Source: Sva-07 sp964592115
GTDB taxonomy: Bacteria > Actinomycetota > Acidimicrobiia > Acidimicrobiales > Ilumatobacteraceae
Length of the DNA: 10,168 nucleotides
Assembly: GCA_964592115.1 (NCBI GenBank)
Contig: CAZQCP010000116.1
Span: 1 to 10,168 of the forward strand
Direction of reading: 5' to 3'
In this document: piece after piece, positions 1 to 7,815 of the stretch
How positions within the stretch are numbered: the stretch's first letter is position 1
Layout of the letters: the number at the start of each line of letters is the position of its first letter
Notes under the pieces: model-generated
Databases searched by the model: none
Seen by the model: only the letters and a program-made list of their open reading frames with translations
What the model was told of the DNA's origin: nothing
Program-made: the position numbers and the translations under genes

Positions 1-1254
1 ATCGCGCTCGTGGCGGTCGTCCAGCGGCTGCCCTGGCTCGTGTTCAGCCTGCCCGCCGGGGTCATCACCGACCGCTACGACCGGCGCCGGCTGATGATCG
101 TCGCCAACGTCGCCCGCGCTGCGCTGACGCTGCTCGTCGCGATCGCTGTGTTCGGCCGCCAAGGCTCACTCCCCGGTCCGGACGCGGTTGCCGATGCGGC
201 CACCGTGATCTCCACCGACACCGCGCTCTACCTGATGGTGTTGATGGCGACGCTGCTGCTCGGCGTCGCCGAGGTGATCTACGACAACTCCACCCAGACG
301 TTCGTGCCGTCGATCGTCCACGCCGACAACCTCGAGAAGGCGAACGGCCGCATGTGGAGCGCCGAGATGGTGGCCAACGTGTTCGCCGGACCGCCCCTCG
401 CCGCGCTATTGATCGCAGTGGCCTACTCCCTGCCGTTCTTCGTCTATGCCGCCACGTTCGTCGCGTCGGCGGCGCTGATCGCCACGATCCAGCTGTCGCG
501 ATCCGCGCCGCCTCCCGGTACCGCGACCGACCGCTCCGATCGCAGACCGTGGAAGGTCGAGCTCGCCGAAGGTTTCCGATGGCTGTGGGCGCATGACCTG
601 CTGCGGTCGCTGGCGATCACGCTCGGGTTGCTCAACCTCCTCAGCACGATGTCGGCGGCCACGCTCGTGCTGTTCGGCCAAGAGGTGCTCGGCACGAGCG
701 CCACGGAGTTCGCGCTGCTCGGCACCGGGGGCGCCATCGGCGGCGTCGTCGGCGGGTGGACCGCGTCCGCCGTCGCCAAGCGCATCGGAGCCGGTCCCTC
801 GCTGGCGATCACACTGGTCGGTGGAGGTGCCATCACGACCGCCATCGGCTTGATGAGCTGGTGGCCGATCGTCTGGGTGCTGTTCGCGACGATGACCTTC
901 GTCTCGGTGTTGTGGAACGTGATCACCGTCAGCTTCCGCCAGCGGGTGATCCCCGACGCACTGCTCGGCAGGGTCAACAGCGTCTACCGCTTCTTCGGCT
1001 GGGGGATGATGCCCATCGGTGCCGCGCTCGGCGGACTGACCGTCGTCGTCACCGATGCATTCGCCACACGCGAGCTCGCATTGCGCATGCCGTGGATCTG
1101 TGCGGGGCTGACGTCGATCGCGCTGATCGCCTACGCCGGGCCGCGCCTCACGACCGCCAGCTTCGCCGCGGCGAGCGCTGCAGCCGAGGGCGCAGCGGCA
1201 CCGGACGCGGCGAGCGTCGATGGCGCACCGACGGCTGTCACCACCGACGGCTGA
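1..1254 (+). CDS. MFS transporter, EntS/MFS_3-type drug or metabolite exporter (5'-truncated by window edge)
   Basis: This is a polytopic inner-membrane transporter of the major facilitator superfamily, expected to use the proton gradient to export a small molecule. The frame is open to base 1, so the start and roughly the first transmembrane helix lie outside the window. The visible part begins in TM2 (PWLVFSLPAG) and leads straight into the MFS motif A loop, GVITDRYDRRR, around nt 58-90. About ten more hydrophobic helices follow. The C-terminal half carries the segment RQRVIPDALLGRVNSVYRF (around nt 937-993), which I associate with the MFS_3/EntS family. The C-terminus is an Ala-rich tail (nt 1160-1251) that is probably cytoplasmic and disordered. 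The stop at 1252-1254 lies 14 nt before the ABC permease start, so co-transcription is likely. The substrate cannot be read from the sequence. The family call is firm; the exporter role is inferred from the family. Confidence 0.9.
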   Translation: MALVAVVQRLPWLVFSLPAGVITDRYDRRRLMIVANVARAALTLLVAIAVFGRQGSLPGPDAVADAATVISTDTALYLMVLMATLLLGVAEVIYDNSTQTFVPSIVHADNLEKANGRMWSAEMVANVFAGPPLAALLIAVAYSLPFFVYAATFVASAALIATIQLSRSAPPPGTATDRSDRRPWKVELAEGFRWLWAHDLLRSLAITLGLLNLLSTMSAATLVLFGQEVLGTSATEFALLGTGGAIGGVVGGWTASAVAKRIGAGPSLAITLVGGGAITTAIGLMSWWPIVWVLFATMTFVSVLWNVITVSFRQRVIPDALLGRVNSVYRFFGWGMMPIGAALGGLTVVVTDAFATRELALRMPWICAGLTSIALIAYAGPRLTTASFAAASAAAEGAAAPDAASVDGAPTAVTTDG

Positions 1255-1268
1255 GTACGTTTGCGACG

Positions 1269-4200
1269 ATGTCGTTGGGCTCGACCGTGGCGCGCATGCG
1301 AGCGACGGTCGGCCTGCTGGTCGCCGTCGCCACGACCGTGCTCGTCGCCTGCACGCTCGTCGCCCTCGTGCCCGTGTACAGCACGGCGATCGTGGACGCT
1401 GGTCTGCGAGCCACCGTCGAAGGCGCCGCCGCACCGGAGCGCGCGATCCAAGTCACCGCCCGAGCCCCGTCCGCCGACCACTCGACGATCGTTGCCGCCC
1501 TCGAGCACGGTCTCGACGATCCCGAACCGTTCGACGCCATCGTCCTCGCCAAGTCGGCCCCGTATCGCGTCGTCACGCCGGCAAGCGCTCCGGACGAGGC
1601 GAGCGATACGCGGATCGTGACGAGTCTGGCCGCGGTCACGACGCTCCGCGGCGACGACGCGTTCGCCGCCGTCGCCGGTGATCTCGGGGTGCTGGACGGC
1701 GCTGGCGCGTCGAGCGTCAGCGACACGATCCCGACCGCCCTCCACCGCGACGCCGCCGACCTGCTCGGCCTTGCGGTCGGCGACGACGTCGTCATCGCTC
1801 CTGCCGGCGGCACCGACGAGCCGAGCGACGGGTCGACGAGCGGGACCCCGGCCGGCGCTGTGCGGCTCACGGTGGTGGCGATCGTCGAGCCGGCCGACGC
1901 TGCTGATCCCCGCTGGTTCGAGGCGCCCTTCGGGCGTGACGGCGTCGTCGTGACAGGATCGTTCACGGAGATCGGGCCACTCTTCGTCGCGCCGACCGCG
2001 TTCGCGGCGTCCGATCGCGACGCCACCTACACGGCGCTCTTCGCACTCGATCCGAACGACGTCACGTCCGACACGATCGACTCGCTGATCACCACCGCGA
2101 ACCGAGCTGACGCGACGCTCACCGACGCGCTCGATCCTGCCCCGACCCGGGTCCAGAGCGGCCTCGGCCGCCTGCTGCGCGACACCGACACCTCGATCCG
2201 GTCGACGAGCGCCGTCGTCGCCGCGATCCTGCTGCAGGTCGCCGCGATCGCCCTGTACGGCTTGGCGGTCGCCGCGTCCGTGCTCGTCGCATCACGCGGC
2301 ACCGAGCGGGTGTTGCTCAGCTCGCGGGGGATGAGCACTGCGCAGGTCGCCCGCGACAGCCTCGCCGAGGCCGCACTGATCGCCATCCCGGCAGCCGTCG
2401 CCGGTCCATTCCTGGCGGTGATCAGCGTCGATCTCGTCGGACGCTGGGGTCCACTCGCCAGCACCGGACTCGACCTTCAGGCACGCGTGACTCCGATCGC
2501 ATTCGTGGTCTCCGCCGCGGCAGCGGTCATCGCTGCCGTGATCGTCACCTGGCCAGCGGTCGTGGCCACGCGGACCGCGATCACCGGTGAGTCGAGACGG
2601 ACGACCGAGCCGTTCCTGCGCCGCACCGGTCTCGACATCGTGCTCTTCGTCATCGCCGTCCTCGGCCTGTGGCAACTGGCGCGCACCGGCAGTGTGGCGA
2701 CGTCGGCGACACCCGACGGGCGTGCCTCGGTCGACCCCGTGCTCGTGCTCGCACCGACACTGGGCATCGTGGCCGCGTCGCTCCTCGCCGTACGCCTCTT
2801 GTCGCTCGCCGCCCGGGGCCTCGCGACGATCGGCGTCCGGAGTCGACGGTTGGCGCCGGCACTCGCCGGATGGGAGGCGGCGCGCCAACCGGCGCGCCGC
2901 GATCGCACGTCGATCCTGCTCGTCGTGGCCGTGGCAGTCGGTGTCTTCGCGCTCGTGCACGCCGTGTCCTGGCAGACATCACAACGGGATCAGGCGAACG
3001 CCACGGTCGGCGCCGACATCGTCGTGACGCCGGACATCCGCCCCGACGCATCGCTCGGGCCGACCGAGCTGCCGAGCGCCTACAGCCGTATCGACGGCAC
3101 CGAAACGGTCGCCCCCATCGAGCAGCGATCGGTGAGTCTCACGTCTCGGCTCAGTTCGGTCTCGCTGACGGCGCTCGACACCGGCCGCTTCAGCGACTAC
3201 TCCCGCGTCCGCGACGACATCATCGCCGACGATGCGACGATCGAATCGCTGGCGTCGTCGCTCGCCGGTCCCGGCGACGACCTCCGCGGCATCAGCCTCG
3301 ACCCCGCCGGAGGCACGATCACCGCGACGGTCGACCTCGCGGCGGTGACGACGGACCCCGAAACGGGCACGGTCGTGCCTGCCGATGCCCGCCTCCACCT
3401 GACGCTCGTCGTCGTCGACGAGTTCGGCACGTTCCAGCGCTTCACCGCCGACGTCGACGTCGCGACACGCGCCGGCACCGAGGCGAGCGGAGGTGCGGGA
3501 CGGGACGAGGCCGCGGTGTCGAGTCCTGTCACGTTCGCCCCGATCGAGGCATCGATCCTCGAGGGTCGCCGCGCCCGGCTCGTGGAGATCGAAGCACTCG
3601 TCGATGTCCCGGCCGTCACGATCGACACCGTCGACTTCGACGGCGACGGCGCCCCCGACCACAACTGGTGGGAGGTCACCGGCACGACGATGACGGCGAC
3701 GCTGACGGACGTCGCCCTCGATGGTCGACCGCTCGACCTCGACACCGCGACATGGAGACCGATCCCGTCCACCGCAGGACGACACACGCTCACGGAAGCC
3801 GACGCCGAGGTCACCGGCGCTGGCAATGGGCTGTCAATGTCCATCGAGACGGGGACCACCGACGGCCCGCACGTTCGCGCAGCCCATCGCTTCGTCACGT
3901 TCGCGTCGCCGGAGGGTGCGGGACCGCCGGTGCTGGACGCGCTCGCCACACCCACGCTCGTCGACGCACTCGGGATCGAAGTCGGCGACGTCGTGGCCGG
4001 GCGGATCAGCGGGCTCCGCGCCCAACTGCGCGTCGTCGCCACGAGCGATGTCATCCCGTTCGCCATCGACAAGCCGCTGGCGATGGCGGTCGACTTCGCC
4101 GACCTCGCCGCCGCCGAGTACGTCACGACCGGCGCCCGTGCCCAACCGGACCGCTGGGCGCTCGTGACCGATCACGACGCAGTCGACGCAACGACGTCCA

Positions 4201-4715
4201 TCCTGCGCGGCGAGCCGTTCGTGAGCCAGGAGGTGACCGACCGCTGGAGCGTCGCCGAGCAGCGCACCCGCGACCCGGTGCTCGTCGGCCTCGCCGGGAG
4301 CCTGCTGTTGGCGATCGCGGCGGTCGGCGTGATCGCCACCGTCGGCCTCGTGATGTCGGCCGTCACCGGCGCCCGCGAGCGCCGCGCCGCGCACGCCGTG
4401 CTCCGCGCGCTCGGTACGCCGCGCCGCGACCTGCGACGCTGGCTGGTGCGCGAGACCGTCCCGCTCGGGCTGATCGCGATCGTCCTCGGTGCGCTGGCCG
4501 GTTGGTTGATCGCCGCCCTCGTCCTCGACTCGCTCACCGGCGACCGCGAGGGTGCCGCAGCGGTGCCACCACCTGTCCTCGTGGTGCCGGCGCTTGCAGT
4601 GGCGGTGCTCGTCGGTGCCGCTTTGACCGCCGTCGTGATCCTCCCGATCGCGACGAGCCGCCTGCTGCGCGGCGTGCGGCCTGCCGATGAACTGCGCATC
4701 GGAGACCAGCGGTGA
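1269..4715 (+). CDS. FtsX/MacB-type ABC transporter permease with two extracytoplasmic domains (1148 aa)
   Basis: This is the membrane subunit of a MacB/LolCE-like (type VII) ABC system. Predicted layout: TM1 at residues about 13-38; extracytoplasmic domain 1 at about 40-313; FtsX helices at about 314-336, 368-388 and 407-435; linker helices at about 457-471 and 490-517; a helix at 547-567; extracytoplasmic domain 2 at about 572-1001; C-terminal FtsX helices at about 1002-1025, 1060-1085 and 1105-1130. The cytoplasmic stretch RERRAAHAVLRALGTPRRDL matches the coupling-helix region before a last-helix pair in FtsX proteins. Domain 2 is long, appears beta-rich, and contains a DFDGDGAPD loop (residues 789-797) resembling calcium-binding DxDxDGxxD motifs. 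I chose ATG 1269 because the open frame upstream (from 756) lies under the MFS gene and is Arg-rich nonsense. No good Shine-Dalgarno precedes it, so the GTG at 1287 and ATG at 1296 remain possible. The stop overlaps the next start by 4 nt. The substrate is unknown. Confidence 0.88.
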   Translation: MSLGSTVARMRATVGLLVAVATTVLVACTLVALVPVYSTAIVDAGLRATVEGAAAPERAIQVTARAPSADHSTIVAALEHGLDDPEPFDAIVLAKSAPYRVVTPASAPDEASDTRIVTSLAAVTTLRGDDAFAAVAGDLGVLDGAGASSVSDTIPTALHRDAADLLGLAVGDDVVIAPAGGTDEPSDGSTSGTPAGAVRLTVVAIVEPADAADPRWFEAPFGRDGVVVTGSFTEIGPLFVAPTAFAASDRDATYTALFALDPNDVTSDTIDSLITTANRADATLTDALDPAPTRVQSGLGRLLRDTDTSIRSTSAVVAAILLQVAAIALYGLAVAASVLVASRGTERVLLSSRGMSTAQVARDSLAEAALIAIPAAVAGPFLAVISVDLVGRWGPLASTGLDLQARVTPIAFVVSAAAAVIAAVIVTWPAVVATRTAITGESRRTTEPFLRRTGLDIVLFVIAVLGLWQLARTGSVATSATPDGRASVDPVLVLAPTLGIVAASLLAVRLLSLAARGLATIGVRSRRLAPALAGWEAARQPARRDRTSILLVVAVAVGVFALVHAVSWQTSQRDQANATVGADIVVTPDIRPDASLGPTELPSAYSRIDGTETVAPIEQRSVSLTSRLSSVSLTALDTGRFSDYSRVRDDIIADDATIESLASSLAGPGDDLRGISLDPAGGTITATVDLAAVTTDPETGTVVPADARLHLTLVVVDEFGTFQRFTADVDVATRAGTEASGGAGRDEAAVSSPVTFAPIEASILEGRRARLVEIEALVDVPAVTIDTVDFDGDGAPDHNWWEVTGTTMTATLTDVALDGRPLDLDTATWRPIPSTAGRHTLTEADAEVTGAGNGLSMSIETGTTDGPHVRAAHRFVTFASPEGAGPPVLDALATPTLVDALGIEVGDVVAGRISGLRAQLRVVATSDVIPFAIDKPLAMAVDFADLAAAEYVTTGARAQPDRWALVTDHDAVDATTSILRGEPFVSQEVTDRWSVAEQRTRDPVLVGLAGSLLLAIAAVGVIATVGLVMSAVTGARERRAAHAVLRALGTPRRDLRRWLVRETVPLGLIAIVLGALAGWLIAALVLDSLTGDREGAAAVPPPVLVVPALAVAVLVGAALTAVVILPIATSRLLRGVRPADELRIGDQR

Positions 4716-6847
4716 GCGCGTTGCGACGGTGGTTCAACGGCACGATGTCGGGCCTGCGCGTCACGTGGCGTGCCGACCGGGTGGTGTTGCTGCTCGCCGT
4801 CATGCTGTTCGGAATCGTGACCGCCGGGATGGTCGCCGGTCAGCGAGCGGTCGCCCGCGCCGAAGCCGACAGCCTCGAACGCGCGCTGCGTGACGCGCCG
4901 GCGTCGGCGCGCACGTTGCGCATCGCGATCGCCGACACGTTCCGGCCGACGGCTGACCCGACCGCGCGACAACGCCTCGCGCTCGAGGAGGCGAGCGAGC
5001 TGCTCGATCCCGAACTGCGCGCCGTGTACATCGACGCGCGGCTCGTGAACGACACCCCGACATTCATAGCCCGATCGGTCGACGGGAGCCAGCCCAGCGC
5101 GCCGACGAAGGTGGTCTTGCGCGCGCAGCAGGGCCTGAAGGATCACCTCACCCTCGTCGAGGGCCAACTCCACGCCGCCGACGGGCAGCCGCCGGGCGAC
5201 TCCGCGGTCGGCGTCGTCATCACGCCGGAGACCGCCGATCGTCTCGGTTGGTCGATCGGCACGGACGTCGTCGCCAGCGCCAACGTCGACGATTCGCTGT
5301 TCCTCGGGTTCGACCGGCTCCCCGCACCGCTCACGCTGCGAGTCGACGCGGTCGCCGAGCTCGATCCCGTCACGGACGACTTCTGGGCGAACGACCCACG
5401 TCTGCACCGACCGATCGTCAACGACACCAACTTCGGCGCCGAATACACGGTCTACGTGGCGATCGCCGAGGATCAACTCCCGCTCGTCCTCGACGCCCTC
5501 GGTGGTCACTCGCCGTTGCGCGTCGAGCAGCGCTCGAACCTCGACGACGACCGGATCGACATGGCCAACGTCGACGACATCGCTCGTGCCGTCGCCGCGA
5601 CCGAGGCCTCGACGTCGGCGACCGCCGGATTCGGGACACCAGCGGTGACGGTCGGCCTCGGCCCGACGCTCGACAGCGAATCAGCCCGGCGCGCCGCGGC
5701 GCGCGACTCGATCGCGCTCACCGCCGTCGGCATCGGCGCGGCCGCGATCGGTGCGTGCGTCCAACTGCAGCGCGCCGCCGCCGAACGTCGGCGACCGTGG
5801 TGGGCTCAGGCTCGCGCCCGCGGCGCCGGCACCGGCGCCATGCTCACGGCGGCACTCGTATCGTTCGGCGCCGCCGTCGCGCTCGCGGTTGCCGGCGGTG
5901 CCGTGGCCGGCTGGGCGCTCGTGCCGGACGCGCCCGACGGACCATCACTCGCCATCCCCATCGTGTTCCTCTCGGCGACGATCGTCGCGTCCGCAGCGGT
6001 CCAGGTCGGCGACATCCGCGTCGTCGACAGTTCCGCCGCGCGCCGCGGCACGTCCCGCTGGACCCGCGCCGCCGCGGTCATCGTCGTGATCGTCGCTGTC
6101 GCGTCGGTCGTGACACTTCGGCGAAGCGGCATCCGAGCCGGCGACGATGGCATCGATCCGCTCGTCGCCTTGCCGATCGTGGCGGTCCCGCTGGCGTTCG
6201 CCATCGTCGCGACTGCAACCGTGCGCGCGCTCGTGAGCGAGCGCCGGATCGGCCGCCTGTCGCGCGGCGTCGGACGGGTGATCGGCCTACGGCGAGCACT
6301 CGAGCTCGGCAGCGCGACGACGGTCGTCGCCGCGGTCGCGCTCTGTACCAGCGTTGCCGCCGTTGCGAGCGTGCTCGCCTGGTCGCTGGGGACGGCTGCG
6401 ACGGGACCGCTGCCCGACATCACCCGCGCCGCGTACATCGCAACCGCGATCGGCGCGTGGCTGCTGCTCGCCGGGGTGGCCGCGATCGCCACCGTGCTGA
6501 CGATGCGACGCAGGCGCGCCGATGCCGGGATCCTCGCCGCGCTCGGCGCACCGGCCCGCGAGTTCCGAGCTGCCATTGCCGCCGAGATGGTTCCGCTGCT
6601 CGCGCTGTCGATCCTGACCGGTGGGCTGGCCGGGCTCGTCGTCGCCGGCGCGCTCGCCGGACGACTGGACCTCCAGGCCCTGACCGGTGGCGGGACACCC
6701 GGCATGCTGATCGCCGTGGGAGGTACCGTGCTCGTGATGGTGACATCGCTGCTCGCCGTCGTCGGCATCGTCGGGGTGAGCGCGGGCTGGGTCGAACGTC
6801 GCGCCATCGTCCGGGCGCGAGACGAGACGCGTGCGGTGTGGTCGTGA
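4712..6847 (+). CDS. FtsX-like ABC transporter permease with a single extracytoplasmic domain (711 aa)
   Basis: This second permease of the same exporter probably pairs with the 1148-aa protein. GTG 4712 overlaps the preceding stop (GTGA) and has GGAG at 4701-4704, 7 nt upstream. Layout: TM1 at residues about 24-45; one extracytoplasmic domain at about 46-330; helices at about 333-350, 369-400, 412-432, 453-470 and 482-502; then a C-terminal half with helices at about 535-557, 572-596, 622-650 and 662-690. The cytoplasmic loop RRRRADAGILAALGAPAREF is the FtsX coupling region, equivalent to the RALGTPRRDL segment of the upstream gene. In the larger permease about 430 residues separate the corresponding two C-terminal helices. 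Here only about 15 residues do, so the second extracytoplasmic domain is absent. The fold assignment is firm from the topology and the paired FtsX loops. Partner choice and substrate are inference. Confidence 0.86.
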   Translation: MSALRRWFNGTMSGLRVTWRADRVVLLLAVMLFGIVTAGMVAGQRAVARAEADSLERALRDAPASARTLRIAIADTFRPTADPTARQRLALEEASELLDPELRAVYIDARLVNDTPTFIARSVDGSQPSAPTKVVLRAQQGLKDHLTLVEGQLHAADGQPPGDSAVGVVITPETADRLGWSIGTDVVASANVDDSLFLGFDRLPAPLTLRVDAVAELDPVTDDFWANDPRLHRPIVNDTNFGAEYTVYVAIAEDQLPLVLDALGGHSPLRVEQRSNLDDDRIDMANVDDIARAVAATEASTSATAGFGTPAVTVGLGPTLDSESARRAAARDSIALTAVGIGAAAIGACVQLQRAAAERRRPWWAQARARGAGTGAMLTAALVSFGAAVALAVAGGAVAGWALVPDAPDGPSLAIPIVFLSATIVASAAVQVGDIRVVDSSAARRGTSRWTRAAAVIVVIVAVASVVTLRRSGIRAGDDGIDPLVALPIVAVPLAFAIVATATVRALVSERRIGRLSRGVGRVIGLRRALELGSATTVVAAVALCTSVAAVASVLAWSLGTAATGPLPDITRAAYIATAIGAWLLLAGVAAIATVLTMRRRRADAGILAALGAPAREFRAAIAAEMVPLLALSILTGGLAGLVVAGALAGRLDLQALTGGGTPGMLIAVGGTVLVMVTSLLAVVGIVGVSAGWVERRAIVRARDETRAVWS

Positions 6848-7815
6848 CGGTGCGCACGGCTGCCCATGCCGGCATCGTCTGCGACGGGCTCGTGAAGATC
6901 TACCAGACTTCCGACATCGAAGTCGTCGCGCTGCAAGGGCTCGATCTCGACGTCGAGCCTGGCGAGTTCGTCACGCTCGTCGGCGCCTCGGGCTCGGGGA
7001 AGTCGACGTTGCTCAACGTGCTCGGCGGTCTCGACCAGCCCACCGCCGGACGCGCATTCGTCGCCGGGCACGATCTGCTCACGATGCAGCCAGGTGACCG
7101 CGCCGCCTTCCGGCGCCAGGCGATCGGTTTCATCTGGCAGCAGACGGCGCGCAACCTGCTGCCGTACCTCGACGCGCGAGCCAACGTCGAGTTCCCGATG
7201 ACGTTCACCGGTGTCGGACGTCGTGAGCGCCGCGAGCGCGCCGACGAGCTCCTCGGCCTCGTCGGAATGTCCGGGCGCGCCGACCATCGCCCCGGCCAGC
7301 TCTCCGGCGGCGAGCAGCAGCGTGTGGCGATCGCCGTCGCACTCGCCAACGAACCGTCCGTGCTCCTCGCCGACGAGCCGACCGGTGAGCTCGACACCAC
7401 GACCGCGGAGGAGGTCGTCGACGTACTGCGTGCCGTGAACGTCGAGCTCGGCGTCACCGGCGTGATCGTCACGCACGACCCGCTCGTGTCGAGCCACGTC
7501 GACCGCACGATCGCCATTCGTGACGGGCGCATCAGCACCGAGACGTTGCGCGCCCGCGACGCGACGACCGGCGTGATCAGCCAGGAGTTCGCCGTGCTCG
7601 ACGCCGCGGGCCGACTGCAGCTCCCCGAGCACTACGTGACCGCGCTCGACCTGCGCCGACGGGTGCGACTCGAGCTCGAGCGCGATCACGTCGGCGTGTG
7701 GCCCGAAGGAACGCCACACCGCGACGCATTCCCGCCGCCGGTCGACCCGGGCCGAGAGGGCGACCCGGCTGACGAGACGGCGGGCGAGGTGAGCGACGGG
7801 TGGACCCTCCCGTGA
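6844..7815 (+). CDS. ABC transporter ATP-binding protein with AbrB-like C-terminal extension (323 aa)
   Basis: This cytoplasmic ATPase drives the FtsX permeases. All nucleotide-binding motifs are present: Walker A GASGSGKST (residues 47-55, K53), Q-loop glutamine Q99, signature LSGGEQQ (S154), Walker B LLADEP (D177, E178) and switch histidine H211. The core is MacB/LolD-like. The Q-loop reads IWQQTARNLLP, two residues longer than the canonical form seen in the neighbouring ATPase. Beyond the usual end of about 230 residues there is an extra tail of about 90. Its residues 253-288 (DAAGRLQLPEHYVTALDL followed by a beta-rich RVRLELERDHVGVWP) resemble an AbrB/MazE-type swapped-hairpin unit. The last 30 residues are acidic and probably disordered. 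GTG 6844 gives a 4-nt GTGA overlap with the upstream stop, but the Shine-Dalgarno is weak, so GTG 6838 or 6850 are alternatives. The ATPase call is certain; the tail call is a pattern match by eye. Confidence 0.9.
   Translation: MTVRTAAHAGIVCDGLVKIYQTSDIEVVALQGLDLDVEPGEFVTLVGASGSGKSTLLNVLGGLDQPTAGRAFVAGHDLLTMQPGDRAAFRRQAIGFIWQQTARNLLPYLDARANVEFPMTFTGVGRRERRERADELLGLVGMSGRADHRPGQLSGGEQQRVAIAVALANEPSVLLADEPTGELDTTTAEEVVDVLRAVNVELGVTGVIVTHDPLVSSHVDRTIAIRDGRISTETLRARDATTGVISQEFAVLDAAGRLQLPEHYVTALDLRRRVRLELERDHVGVWPEGTPHRDAFPPPVDPGREGDPADETAGEVSDGWTLP

Noticed and set aside
756..1268. In-frame upstream extension of the large permease ORF
   Set aside because: It lies entirely within the MFS gene and the short gap after it, in another frame, and encodes an Arg/Asp-rich sequence typical of high-GC shadow frames.
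1269..1355. Lipobox-like LVAC at residues 25-28 of the large permease, suggesting a lipoprotein signal peptide
   Set aside because: The hydrophobic stretch continues well past the Cys into VALVPVY, and the protein has many later membrane helices. It reads as the first transmembrane helix of an FtsX permease.
2669..4690. 673-residue plus-strand open frame inside the large permease gene
   Set aside because: It is extremely Arg-rich with no domain motifs and is a frame shadow of the permease, whose own frame shows clear membrane helices and FtsX features.
5806..7719. 637-residue minus-strand open frame antisense to the permease and ATPase
   Set aside because: Its low-complexity Ala/Arg/Thr composition, and its position opposite genes with intact ABC motifs, mark it as an antisense artefact of high GC. 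The 445-residue frame at 4172-5509 (-) is rejected for the same reason.
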